From: an uncultured Saprospiraceae bacterium
Lineage (GTDB): Bacteria > Bacteroidota > Bacteroidia > Chitinophagales > Saprospiraceae
NCBI GenBank assembly: GCA_937967535.1
Contig: CALCMV010000193.1
Coordinates: forward strand, 1 to 17,634
Length of the DNA stretch: 17,634 nt
Direction: 5' to 3'
Shown here piece by piece: positions 1 through 7,192 of this stretch. Under the pieces are notes generated by a model that ran no database searches, was not told the DNA's origin, and saw only the letters and a program-made list of their open reading frames with translations. Both the position numbers and the translations under genes were made by a program. Within the stretch, counting starts at the first letter, position 1; each line of letters begins with the position of its first letter.

Positions 1-168
1 CTTGATTTCATCTTCTACTTGCGCTTTTGCCGCGTTAAATTCGCGGATGCCTTTGCCCAAACCTCGCATGAGTTCAGGAATTTTTTTACCGCCAAAAAGC
101 AATAAAATCACACCAAAAATGACGGCTAATTCCATGCCGCCAAAACCTATAAGATATATTGTAGCCAT
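1..168 (-). CDS. tatA: Sec-independent translocase subunit TatA (5' part, cut by window edge)
   Basis: The 56 visible residues begin MATIYLIGFGGMELAVIFGV, continue ILLLFGGKKIPELMRGLGKG and end IREFNAAKAQVEDEIK. This is the classic TatA/E layout: a short N-terminal periplasmic tip, one membrane helix (about residues 11-25), the FGxKKxPEL hinge, then an amphipathic helix with RGLGKGIREF. The C-terminal tail lies beyond base 1. TatA forms the pore-like oligomer that lets TatC export folded twin-arginine substrates across the inner membrane. The RGLGKGIREF amphipathic helix fits TatA/E better than TatB. The ATG at 168 places the membrane helix at the expected distance from the N-terminus. It is last in a run of minus-strand genes, 132 bp after the Rpn-family gene, and probably has its own promoter. 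Confidence 0.9.
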   Translation of the reverse strand, partial: MATIYLIGFGGMELAVIFGVILLLFGGKKIPELMRGLGKGIREFNAAKAQVEDEIK

Positions 169-176
169 AATTGTTA

Positions 177-194
177 AGTTTATCCCGATAAACT
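177..194. promoter_or_regulatory. Short perfect palindrome just upstream of tatA
   Basis: AGTTTATC (177-184) and GATAAACT (187-194) are perfect inverted repeats separated by CC, starting 8 bases upstream of the tatA start codon. Two weaker inverted repeats lie further upstream: GGTTTAA/TTAAACC at 205-211/220-226 and TTACATT/AATGTAA at 249-255/270-276. The first could be an operator or an mRNA hairpin near the start codon. The 249-276 hairpin could mark the end of the preceding nuclease transcript. Neither role is shown by the sequence, and AT-rich DNA produces such palindromes by chance. Confidence 0.25.
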
Positions 195-300
195 CTATTG
201 GAAAGGTTTAAGTCGAAGTTTAAACCCAAACGTGTTTCGTTTGTATGTTTACATTACTCTTTAAAAAGAAATGTAAGCATAACAAGACGAATATAATTTT

Positions 301-1260
301 TTACTCTGCGGCTAACCGCTTTACTTCCTCAATATTGATATTCATTCGTTCAGCAATTTCCTCTTGACCAATTCCTGCTTCTTGGAGAACCCGAATGGCG
401 AGTTTTTTTGTCTGTTCAGATTCTTTTTTTGCCGCTTCAAGTTTTTGTACGAACTGTTCTGTGACTTGTTCTGTGACTTGTTCTGTAACTTGTTCTGTAA
501 CTTGCTTTGTAACACTCTCTAATATGCGTTCATGAATACCCATAGATTGTTCATTTCGTAAAATAATATCTGTTTGCTCTTCAAATTTAAGTTTTATTTC
601 TGACTTATCAAAGTTGACGTAGTAGTTGATGAAATTGAGTAGTTCGCGGATTTGTTCACTTGAATAATTTAATTCTTTCAATCTGCGAACAAGCCGTATT
701 TTGAAACTATACAAACCTTCATCATCGGGTCTGTTTTTGTCCAACCCGTACCAAGCTACTTCCATAATAACGGCGAAGGGGTTATTAGTGTTCGCAAAAT
801 CAGCAAGTGTTTTTTCAAGTAATTTATAGGTACGAAATTTATATATCAATTCAGTACCCAAATATTGGGTTTGATACTGGGTGGGGTGAAACCAAGAGTT
901 GTTGTCGGTCAGCAGGGCGATAGCTGCTACTCGTTTTCCGTATCTGTCCAGAATTCGGTAGTAATAGATAAACATTCGCTCGGCAAAAAACTTATCGTAA
1001 TAACCTTGTACTTCTATGTGAATGAGTATCCAGTGTTCGTCACCGTCGTGCGTAAAAACTTTGACCAATTTATCTACATAACGCTGATTGCTCGCAGATT
1101 TGGGAAATAATTCAGTAAGCTCTTTATCCAAAAATTCAAAGCCTCTATCCAAGTCAAAGTTTTTACATTCATTCGGATAGAAAAGACGGAGAAAATCTGC
1201 AAAGAAAAACTCAATTGCTCCTTTCCAGAGCACATCGCGGGAGATAATAATTCGGCTCAT
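301..1260 (-). CDS. Rpn-family PD-(D/E)XK nuclease / putative transposase
   Basis: A 319-residue protein of the Rpn (recombination-promoting nuclease, YhgA-like) family, often annotated as a PD-(D/E)XK nuclease family transposase. The nuclease core is visible as D63 in YVDKL followed by the strand LIHIEVQG with E83 and Q85. E-x-Q in place of E-x-K is usual for Rpn proteins. The family signature FFAERMFIYYYRI and a hydrophobic AAIALLTD strand follow. Residues 250-269 are five tandem four-residue units (one VTKQ, four VTEQ), likely part of a coiled coil. The C-terminus (about 287-319) has a helix-turn-helix-like tail with IGQEEIAERMNINIEEV. Rpn proteins in E. coli promote RecA-independent recombination and nick DNA, and some act in phage defence; the role here is unknown. 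It starts 14 bp after galE, so it may be co-transcribed, but such genes are typically mobile passengers. Confidence 0.85.
   Translation of the reverse strand: MSRIIISRDVLWKGAIEFFFADFLRLFYPNECKNFDLDRGFEFLDKELTELFPKSASNQRYVDKLVKVFTHDGDEHWILIHIEVQGYYDKFFAERMFIYYYRILDRYGKRVAAIALLTDNNSWFHPTQYQTQYLGTELIYKFRTYKLLEKTLADFANTNNPFAVIMEVAWYGLDKNRPDDEGLYSFKIRLVRRLKELNYSSEQIRELLNFINYYVNFDKSEIKLKFEEQTDIILRNEQSMGIHERILESVTKQVTEQVTEQVTEQVTEQFVQKLEAAKKESEQTKKLAIRVLQEAGIGQEEIAERMNINIEEVKRLAAE
457..513 (-). repeat. In-frame 12-bp tandem repeat within the Rpn-family gene
   Basis: Four full 12-bp units on the + strand, TTCTGTGACTTG twice (457-480) then TTCTGTAACTTG twice (481-504), followed by a diverged unit starting CTTTGTAAC (505-513). 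On the coding strand they give VTEQ four times after one VTKQ. Since 12 is a multiple of three, a change in copy number would lengthen or shorten the linker without shifting the frame. Confidence 0.9.
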
Positions 1261-1274
1261 ATTTAGATTTGTTA

Positions 1275-2312
1275 TTAACCGCCACTCTTAAAACTCCATT
1301 CGGGGCGATTTTGTTGCCATGCCCATGCAGTACGCATGATGTCTTCGATGCTGCCTTTGGGTTCCCAATTGAGGGCTTTGGCGGCGTATTCGTAGTTGGA
1401 ATAGATGGCTTCGACATCACCGGGGCGGCGGTCAGCGAGTTCGTAATTGAGTTTGAGTCCGGTTACTTTTTCGAAGGCATTGAGGGCTTCGAGTACGGTT
1501 ACGCCCTCGCCGATACCTACATTGAAGACTTCGTAGTTGGATTCATTCTTTTGATTTTGAAGGCGTTGGAGTGATTTAGTGTGGGCATTTGCCAAATCCA
1601 TGATGTAGATATAATCGCGGACACAACTGCCGTCGCGGGTGTTGTAATCCGTACCAAAAACCATCATTTTTTCGCGCTTGCCGGAAGCCGTATCGGTGAT
1701 AACGGGAACAAGATTGCTCGGTTTGTCGAAAGAGGCTTCACCTAATAATGCGCTCGGATGTGCGCCCGCAGGATTGAAATATCGAAGGGAAATAAAACTT
1801 GATTGAGGATGTATTTTAGCAAAATTGGAGATGATACCCTCGCCGATTTGCTTGGTATGTGCGTATGGCGATTCGGCAGTTTTCATGGGTGTGAACTCTG
1901 TGACGGGCAGTTCATCCGCATTACCATAAATAGAACAGGAAGAGGAAAAAATAAAATATTTGACCTTAAATTCTTCTATGCAAGCCAATACATTCGCAAG
2001 GCTATTGAGATTATTTTGATAGTATAAAAGTGGTTTTTCGACAGATTCGCCAACGGCTTTATAGGCTGCAAAATGGATGATGCCATCAATATCCGGGTGC
2101 GCTTCAAAGACTTTTCGTGTAGCCTCCAAATCACACAAATTCACTTGAAAATGAGATACTTCTACACCCGTAATTTGTTTTATCCCGTCCAATGCAGCTG
2201 CATTTGAACGTTCATTGCTATCCACACAAATCACCTCGTATCCATTGTCAATCAAATCTACAATCGTATGGCTACCAATATAACCGCAACCACCTGTAAC
2301 AAGAATTTTCAT
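1275..2312 (-). CDS. galE: UDP-glucose 4-epimerase
   Basis: A 345-residue extended short-chain dehydrogenase. The NAD-binding glycine motif GGCGYIG is at residues 7-13, the acidic cofactor residue in VDSNERS about 31-37, the conserved FSSSCSIYG at 122-130 with the catalytic Ser, and the Tyr/Lys pair as Y150-A-H-T-K154. SLRYFNPAGAHP and the late RRPGDVEAIYSN segment are typical GalE landmarks, and length matches the family (about 340). The enzyme interconverts UDP-glucose and UDP-galactose, or the N-acetyl forms, in the cytoplasm. It lies downstream of a nucleotide-sugar dehydrogenase and glycosyltransferases, so it probably supplies donor sugars for the same polysaccharide. The ATG at 2312 starts directly at the Rossmann strand MKILVTGG. 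A repeat-filled 327-bp gap separates it from the dehydrogenase upstream, so it may have its own promoter. Confidence 0.95.
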   Translation of the reverse strand: MKILVTGGCGYIGSHTIVDLIDNGYEVICVDSNERSNAAALDGIKQITGVEVSHFQVNLCDLEATRKVFEAHPDIDGIIHFAAYKAVGESVEKPLLYYQNNLNSLANVLACIEEFKVKYFIFSSSCSIYGNADELPVTEFTPMKTAESPYAHTKQIGEGIISNFAKIHPQSSFISLRYFNPAGAHPSALLGEASFDKPSNLVPVITDTASGKREKMMVFGTDYNTRDGSCVRDYIYIMDLANAHTKSLQRLQNQKNESNYEVFNVGIGEGVTVLEALNAFEKVTGLKLNYELADRRPGDVEAIYSNYEYAAKALNWEPKGSIEDIMRTAWAWQQNRPEWSFKSGG

Positions 2313-2319
2313 AATTCAG

Positions 2320-2368
2320 TAATGGTTAACGGTTAACGGTTAATGGTTAATGATTAATGAATGACGAT
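2320..2368 (+). repeat. Heptamer tandem array, left arm
   Basis: Seven consecutive 7-bp units: TAATGGT, TAACGGT, TAACGGT, TAATGGT, TAATGAT, TAATGAA, TGACGAT. The array begins 7 bases upstream of the galE start codon, so it lies in that gene's 5' leader. Confidence 0.9.
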
Positions 2369-2590
2369 TAATTTTGCTTTTTGTGTTTTATTACTCTCTT
2401 TTCTGTTAAATTTTTTCGAGTTCAAATTTTTATTGATTTTCAAATACTAACAAATAATTTAAAATCAATATTTTATTAAAAATAATTTAAAAATCAAATT
2501 TTATTTTGAATTAGCTCGAAAAAATTTAACAGAAATGACAGTTATTATTAAATTTTACAATAGAAAAAATAAATTTAAACACAAAAAAAT

Positions 2591-2639
2591 ATTAACCATT
2601 ACTCATTAACCGTTAACCATTAACCATTAACCATTAAAA
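2591..2639 (-). repeat. Heptamer tandem array, right arm
   Basis: Seven units on the + strand: ATTAACC, ATTACTC, ATTAACC, GTTAACC, ATTAACC, ATTAACC, ATTAAAA. It is the inverse complement of the array at 2320-2368 and abuts the stop codon of the dehydrogenase gene. Confidence 0.9.
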
Positions 2640-3935
2640 TTATAAACTCCAATAAATCATGCCATCCGTACTGATTTTTTTGTAGAACATAGACTTAATA
2701 TCTACTAAAATCGGTGGATTGGTCATAATGGATTTGAAATAATCGGCATCCAAATCAACATATTCTTGGTGGTTGACGGCAGCAATTACGGCATCGTAAT
2801 CTTTGCCGATTTTATCAACTAAATGAAAGCCGTATTCGTGGTGTACTTCTTTTGTATTGGCGTGTGGGTCGTGTACTTCTACGGTGACGGAGAATTGTTC
2901 GAGTTCGCTTACCAAGTCGGCGACTTTGGAGTTGCGGATGTCACTGACATTTTCTTTGAATGTAATACCCATGACCAAGACCTTTGTATCTTTAGGGTCT
3001 TTGCCTTGCTTAATCATCTTTTGTACGGTCTTGCTCGCTACGAAATTGGGCATACTATCGTTGATGCGTCTGCCGCTAAGGATGACTTGTGGGTCGTAAC
3101 CAAGTTGTTTAGATTTGTAAGTCAGATAGTAAGGGTCTACACCAATGCAGTGACCGCCGACGAGTCCGGGACGGAATTTGATGAAATTCCATTTTGTACC
3201 CGCCGCATTGATAACATCGTGTGTGTTGATGCCCATTTTGCTGAAAATAATCGCCAACTCATTCACAAAAGAAATATTGAGGTCGCGTTGGGTATTTTCG
3301 ATAACTTTGGCAGCCTCGGCTACTTTTATGGTTTCGGCACGATAGACACCGGGAATGATAATTTTTTCATAAACCTTCGCTATCTCCTCTAATGATTCAT
3401 CGTCACAGCCCGAAACGATTTTGATAATATTGGCAATCGTATTTTTCTTATCGCCCGGATTGATGCGTTCAGGTGAATAACCCACTTTGAAATCTTTGCC
3501 CATTTTCAAACCTGACAATTCCTCCAAAATCGGCACACAATCTTCTTCTGTACAGCCCGGATATACGGTGGATTCGTAGATGACATAATCATCTTTTTTC
3601 AAAACTTTACCCAATGCTTTTGATGCGCCCAAGACCGGATTAAGGTTCGGCACTTTATGTCCGTCCACCGGTGTAGGTACTGCCACGACGAAGAAATGCG
3701 CGGCTTTCAAATCGTCGGGATTTGCGGTAAAAGTGATGTCTTTCCCCTCAAAAGCAGATGATTCTAACTCTTTTGACGGGTCAATATTATTTTTCATCAT
3801 CTCTACCCTATCCTCCTTGATGTCGTAGCCGATGACTTTGAAATGTTTTGCAAATTCCAAGGCAATTGGTAGCCCGACATAGCCCAAACCGACTACTGCA
3901 ATTGTCTTTTTCTTTTCAAGTAAATCTTGATACAT
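2640..3935 (-). CDS. Nucleotide-sugar 6-dehydrogenase (UDP-GlcNAc/GalNAc or UDP-glucose type, WbpA/TviB-like)
   Basis: A 431-residue UDP-glucose/GDP-mannose dehydrogenase family member. The N-terminal NAD domain has IAVVGLGYVGLP (about 12-23). The central part carries YESTVYPGCTEE and YSPERINPGD. The catalytic cysteine is C263 in GGHCIGVDPYYL, with the substrate segment KVAEAAKVIENTQRD before it, and the C-terminal UDP-binding domain has GITFKENVSDIRNSK. The ...PERINPGD and GVDPYYLTYKS wording is closest in style to WbpA/TviB/CapL enzymes that oxidise UDP-HexNAc to the uronic acid, but substrate cannot be fixed by reading. I chose the ATG at 3935 (MYQDLLEKKKTIAVVGLGYV). The frame stays open to 4031, but the extra 32 residues are encoded by upstream repeat DNA and look unlike protein. 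It follows the GT4 gene by 188 bp. Confidence 0.9.
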   Translation of the reverse strand: MYQDLLEKKKTIAVVGLGYVGLPIALEFAKHFKVIGYDIKEDRVEMMKNNIDPSKELESSAFEGKDITFTANPDDLKAAHFFVVAVPTPVDGHKVPNLNPVLGASKALGKVLKKDDYVIYESTVYPGCTEEDCVPILEELSGLKMGKDFKVGYSPERINPGDKKNTIANIIKIVSGCDDESLEEIAKVYEKIIIPGVYRAETIKVAEAAKVIENTQRDLNISFVNELAIIFSKMGINTHDVINAAGTKWNFIKFRPGLVGGHCIGVDPYYLTYKSKQLGYDPQVILSGRRINDSMPNFVASKTVQKMIKQGKDPKDTKVLVMGITFKENVSDIRNSKVADLVSELEQFSVTVEVHDPHANTKEVHHEYGFHLVDKIGKDYDAVIAAVNHQEYVDLDADYFKSIMTNPPILVDIKSMFYKKISTDGMIYWSL

Positions 3936-3940
3936 AATTC

Positions 3941-4055
3941 GATTTTTGATTGGGTGATTTTTGATTTTTGATTGCTGAATCGTCTTATTTTTTGTGTTGC
4001 AAAAAATATTATCCATCAAACAATTTACCAATCAAACAATCTCTCAATCCTCATT
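3941..4055. repeat. Imperfect inverted pair of heptamer-like repeats upstream of the dehydrogenase
   Basis: 3941-3982 reads as 7-bp units GATTTTT, GATTGGG, TGATTTT, TGATTTT, TGATTGC, TGAATCG. 4014-4050 is a looser array around CAATC/CAATCAA, with spacing of about 7-8 bases, in the opposite sense (CATCAAA, CAATTTA, CCAATCA, AACAATC). Between them is a small hairpin, TTTTTTG (3988-3994) with CAAAAAA (4000-4006). The layout repeats the inverted-array design seen at 2320-2639, less regularly. The array sits in the 5' leader of the dehydrogenase gene. Confidence 0.55.
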
Positions 4056-4123
4056 TTTCAAGCTGCGAATTTACGAATACTTGTAATTTTCTATGTGGAG
4101 TTTGGGGTTTAATTTGAAGGGCA

Positions 4124-5323
4124 TTATCCATGTAAAATAGAATTGTAAATTGCTTTCATGCGCTCTGCTTGTACGTGCAAAGCATATTTTTCGTGTGCTT
4201 CTTTGCTAATCCGGCTACGGTCAAATTCGTGTTGCTGGAGCAATTCGAGGATGGAAGTTTTGAGGGCAAAGGGTTCTATTTTTTCACAAATAACACCGTT
4301 TTCCCCATGTTCAATCTGCTCACTAATACCACCAATATCGAAACCTGCTACGGGCGTACCACAAGCCAATGACTCTAGCACTGTATTCGGGAAATTATCT
4401 TCTATCGACGAGATAACATAAGCGTCCGCAGCATTGTATAGTAGTGCCATTTGTTCTTCCGATTTCACTTCACCGAGGTAACGATAAGGCGGCATTTTAG
4501 CAGGCGGCTCCCAGAAACGCCCCACCACAAGCAACATCAAATTATTGACGTATAAGGTGCGAATGGCTTCCAGAAATAAATCCATTCCCTTATGCCTATC
4601 TGAGATACAATCCGCTACAAACAAAACTATCGTACTATCTTGTGATAGTCGTAGTTGTTGCCTTGCCAATTCTCTGCCTGAAAAACAGAAAACGTCTGTA
4701 TTGACCGAGTTTGGAATTTGATAAATGGGGAAATTATTTGTCAATTCGCTTTGCTTGATTTTCGCTGCCATCCATTTGGACGGGCTGACGAGGTTAAAGT
4801 GTTGCTCTTGGTACAACTTTTTTTTCTCGGCTGCTTGTTGCTCAATGATGCTTTTGTAATCTTCAAAGGGAAAATCTGTTTCTAGAGGATAACCGCCCGT
4901 AAAAACCGTTGAATCATGCACTGTCCATACCACAGGTTTGGTATTCTTTTGAAAGAAAGAAGGATAATCCAAAAAATCTGTCACCCAATGCAAGTGGATA
5001 ATATCTGCTTCATCATATAATGGATGATGTGTAATATCGAAGGGTGATTTCAGAAAATCGAATCCGGCTTGTGGTTTGCCGTATCGCAGAAGTCGTAGTT
5101 TTTTACGTCGAGCAGAGGTTTTCGCTAATAGTTTTTTATACCATTTCACAAATGCATTCCCATAATGGTCGGTGAAATTATAAATCTCCGGCAAGTCATC
5201 ATGCACACTATCCAGCACCAACAGCTTGGAATCTACACCACAGTCGGACAAGCCCTGATGCAATCGCAAACAGGCTTTTCCGGCACCGCCTCTGAGTTTG
5301 GTATTGATGTGTAGGACCTTCAT
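4124..5323 (-). CDS. GT4-family glycosyltransferase (WcaC-like)
   Basis: A 399-residue GT-B fold enzyme. The N-terminus MKVLHINTKLRGGAGKACLRLHQGL is the donor/acceptor-loop opening seen in WcaC-type colanic-acid glycosyltransferases. VVWTVHDSTVFTGGYPLETD (about 131-150) matches that family's 'HDxxxFTGG' stretch. The C-terminal nucleotide-sugar site is SSIEDNFPNTVLES (305-318) followed by LACGTPVAGFDIGGISEQI, with the acidic D309/E317 pair where GT4 enzymes carry their E-x7-E motif. It is presumably cytoplasmic and adds one sugar to a lipid-linked glycan. Its start codon overlaps the stop codon of the sulfotransferase (ATGA, 5320-5323), indicating translational coupling and one operon. Sugar specificity cannot be read. 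Confidence 0.92.
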   Translation of the reverse strand: MKVLHINTKLRGGAGKACLRLHQGLSDCGVDSKLLVLDSVHDDLPEIYNFTDHYGNAFVKWYKKLLAKTSARRKKLRLLRYGKPQAGFDFLKSPFDITHHPLYDEADIIHLHWVTDFLDYPSFFQKNTKPVVWTVHDSTVFTGGYPLETDFPFEDYKSIIEQQAAEKKKLYQEQHFNLVSPSKWMAAKIKQSELTNNFPIYQIPNSVNTDVFCFSGRELARQQLRLSQDSTIVLFVADCISDRHKGMDLFLEAIRTLYVNNLMLLVVGRFWEPPAKMPPYRYLGEVKSEEQMALLYNAADAYVISSIEDNFPNTVLESLACGTPVAGFDIGGISEQIEHGENGVICEKIEPFALKTSILELLQQHEFDRSRISKEAHEKYALHVQAERMKAIYNSILHG

Positions 5324-6147
5324 TTTCGCAATATCGGAAAATTAAAATAATTAAGGGTCTCTTTTTCGGGCAAAAATACGGTATTTATTGTTTTGATTTG
5401 AGCAGAAGTGAGGCGATTAATTTTGATGGGGTTGAGATTTTGTAAGGTCATTGCTTTTCCGATTTTGTTGTGGACATTGAAGGTGATGTCCGTTTGTATG
5501 TCAGAAATTTCAGGTAAAAACTCCAATAATTGACATTTAAATTCCGTCGGTTTTGTCGTCAAAAATTCGTAAGATAAGATCAGTCGATTGGAAAGCTGCT
5601 CGGCATTTTTTCTTTGAAGTTTGAGTTGGTGAATAACAAATTTTGCAGCAACTTCTGCTTCCCATGGATTTTTTTTTCGGTTCAAAAAACCATCACAAAT
5701 CGCATAAGGATTTCTTATTAAAATAATAAAATAAGAAGGTTGGAAATGAGTTATTATTGACTTCGCACGAATGAGATTTGGCGGGCTTTTTTCCAACAAA
5801 ACAGGACGTGTCACATCCCAATACTTTCGCCATTCAGCTTGAATATATGCCCAATCCAATGTCAACTGCTCATTCCACCTTTCATCGTGGTCAAACATTA
5901 ATTTGCGAACAGTGGGTAGTGTTTGCCCTTCGCAAGTGCCTTGTGTATTGTTGGCAGATACGTTTTTTGAAGTCGTCAATATTTTGGATAAGAGCGTAGA
6001 GCCGGAATTGGGCAAGGAAAGTATAAACAGATACTTGTTTTGCGGAATTTTGTGTATTTTTCTTTTGACTAAATGGCGTAGAACGACTCCCGTGTAACTT
6101 TTATACGGCAAAAATGAGTAGGCTATTTTTTTCAATGCTTTCATCAT
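5320..6147 (-). CDS. PAPS-dependent sulfotransferase
   Basis: A 275-residue sulfotransferase-fold protein. The 5'-phosphosulfate-binding loop is SLPNSGSTLLSKIL (about 44-57), corresponding to the family's PxSGTT/S loop. The 3'-phosphate-binding region is IILIRNPYAICDGFLNRKKNP (about 141-161), with the RNP...C/S-D arrangement. LLEKSPPNLIRAK precedes it, as in carbohydrate sulfotransferases. The enzyme would transfer sulfate from PAPS to a sugar hydroxyl. The gene lies between two glycosyltransferase genes and overlaps both by four bases (6144-6147 and 5320-5323), so its target is very likely the glycan built by its neighbours. Two adjacent ATG codons (MMKAL) make the start ambiguous by one residue. 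No signal peptide is obvious, so sulfation is expected in the cytoplasm. No PAPS-synthesis genes are in the window. Confidence 0.82.
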   Translation of the reverse strand: MMKALKKIAYSFLPYKSYTGVVLRHLVKRKIHKIPQNKYLFILSLPNSGSTLLSKILTTSKNVSANNTQGTCEGQTLPTVRKLMFDHDERWNEQLTLDWAYIQAEWRKYWDVTRPVLLEKSPPNLIRAKSIITHFQPSYFIILIRNPYAICDGFLNRKKNPWEAEVAAKFVIHQLKLQRKNAEQLSNRLILSYEFLTTKPTEFKCQLLEFLPEISDIQTDITFNVHNKIGKAMTLQNLNPIKINRLTSAQIKTINTVFLPEKETLNYFNFPILRK

Positions 6148-7058
6148 TTATTTGTCGTCCACTTTTTCCATTTACGATAAATTCGTTGATGCAAAGGTGG
6201 ATTTGTGGCGCGATTGTAAAAATTCATCATAGCAATACGCGCCGATTCGGAAATTTCGAGCGGAATGGACTCAAGGGGAATATGCGATGCGAGTTCGGGA
6301 ATGTGGTAAACGGTGTTGAAATTACAATGCTCGCCCGTACCATCGAAGCCGATGTTTTGTACCAATGATTGATGCGGATGCAAGCACAATCCACCCTTCA
6401 AATAGACTGAAGTGTACCAGTAAATCGCCCAAGTTTGGAGCTTACCGCTGATGTTGTCTTTTAAGTGCTGTGTAAAATCGTAAGTACCATTAATATTGAA
6501 GTGATGCGTGGTATTTTTTTGTTCTAATTGTTGGAGTAAATCGGTGGCGTCTAAGTTGAGCTGCTGCCATGCGCGATGCCATGTTGCCCATCCCCAACAA
6601 CTTGTATTTTCATAAAAAAAAGTCGTCGGTAATTTGGCATTTACCGGATAAAAATAACCCGCGATGTGCATGACTTTTTCTTGTTTTTCGTAAAAATTTA
6701 AAGCATCATTCATGTAAGTTAAAAAAACTTTTGAGGTGACAATATCATCTTCCAAGACAATCGCCCGACCATGTTGTTCCGTGATTTCGCTGACACCTTT
6801 TATGATGGATTTGGCAAGTCCATGATTGCTGTTATTTTCAATAATTTCTACAGAATGACACCATTTTTTTTGACGAATGATTTGACGGACTTTTTGAATC
6901 TTGAAAAGGTCTTTTTCATTGGCGTTTTCGCGTGCGCCATCTGCGTAAATGTAGAGTTTGGATTGGTTGGAAAGGGTGTTTTTTTGCAAGGCTTCCAATG
7001 TTTGCAGTGTGTGTTTTGGGCGATTGTAAACAAATAATATGATGGGTGCGTGATTCAT
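6144..7058 (-). CDS. GT-A fold glycosyltransferase (family 2 / GNT-I-like)
   Basis: A 304-residue enzyme. The N-terminal Rossmann-like half starts APIILFVYNRPKHTLQTLEAL and has LYIYADGARENANEKD. The metal-binding acidic motif is VLEDDIV (about 101-107), preceded by NSNHGLAKSIIKGV, and the CWGWATWHRAW segment (154-164) follows. That combination is common in Bacteroidota cell-surface glycosyltransferases related to the GNT-I type. It presumably transfers a sugar from an NDP-sugar donor in the cytoplasm. It appears to be the first gene of a tight three-gene operon, its stop overlapping the sulfotransferase start. Donor and acceptor are unknown. Confidence 0.85.
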   Translation of the reverse strand: MNHAPIILFVYNRPKHTLQTLEALQKNTLSNQSKLYIYADGARENANEKDLFKIQKVRQIIRQKKWCHSVEIIENNSNHGLAKSIIKGVSEITEQHGRAIVLEDDIVTSKVFLTYMNDALNFYEKQEKVMHIAGYFYPVNAKLPTTFFYENTSCWGWATWHRAWQQLNLDATDLLQQLEQKNTTHHFNINGTYDFTQHLKDNISGKLQTWAIYWYTSVYLKGGLCLHPHQSLVQNIGFDGTGEHCNFNTVYHIPELASHIPLESIPLEISESARIAMMNFYNRATNPPLHQRIYRKWKKWTTNK

Positions 7059-7084
7059 TGTTGTATTGCTTCATTGATTTGTTA

Positions 7085-7116
7085 TGAAGGTAATGATAAA
7101 CTGCTTTTGTACCAAA
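7085..7116 (-). promoter_or_regulatory. Candidate promoter for the glycosyltransferase-sulfotransferase operon
   Basis: On the minus strand TTTG (7113-7116) is followed after 20 bases by TACCTTCA (7085-7092), about 27 bases before the ATG at 7058. The Bacteroidota consensus is a TTG near -33 and TAnnTTTG near -7. The spacing fits, but the -7 box has two mismatches. Confidence 0.3.
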
Positions 7117-7145
7117 CATTTATATTCAAATGGAAAAGCAACATG

Positions 7146-7180
7146 GGAATTAGGAAACTGGAAAATTAGGGAATTAGGTT
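7146..7180 (+). repeat. Degenerate heptamer array
   Basis: Units GGAATTA, GGAAACT, GGAAAAT, TAGGGAA, TTAGGTT. Period is 7 bp but the units are diverged. Its base sequence is unrelated to the other arrays; only the period is shared. Confidence 0.5.
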
Positions 7181-7192
7181 AGCGACAATATA

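Larger units (their letters stand above)
2320..2639. repeat. 320-bp AT-rich foldback bounded by inverted heptamer arrays
   Basis: This fills nearly all of the gap between galE and the dehydrogenase. The outer arms are heptamer arrays: (TAAYGGT)n at 2320-2368 and its complement (ATTAACC)n at 2591-2639. Inside these, the arms stay similar: a TTTTTGTGTTT motif near 2380 matches the complement of AAACACAAAAA near 2580. Then come perfect 21-bp inverted repeats at 2400-2420 and 2515-2535, containing TCTGTTAAATTTTTTCGAG and its complement. The 94-base centre is almost pure A/T and still partly self-complementary. There is no coding capacity. It could be a MITE-like element, a foldback that grew by duplication, or a transcription-terminating structure between two genes of one locus. 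Confidence 0.8.

Noticed and set aside
249..276. Rho-independent terminator after the Rpn gene
   Set aside because: The stem is weak, interrupted and not followed by a T-tract on the minus strand.
301..1260. True IS element built around the Rpn-family gene
   Set aside because: Despite the 'transposase' label used for the family, I find no terminal inverted repeats or target duplication flanking 301-1260, and the gene sits 14 bp from galE.
2367..2374. Plus-strand TAATTTTG box
   Set aside because: It matches the -7 consensus, but no plus-strand gene follows; it lies in AT-rich repeat DNA facing away from the dehydrogenase and galE coding direction.
2823..3392. 189-codon open frame on the plus strand
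   Set aside because: It is antisense to the well-supported dehydrogenase gene and has no recognisable motif; open antisense frames are expected there.
3936..4031. 32-residue N-terminal extension of the nucleotide-sugar dehydrogenase
   Set aside because: It is encoded by repeat DNA, is unlike any dehydrogenase N-terminus, and the family starts a few residues before the IAVVGLGYVG strand, as the ATG at 3935 does.
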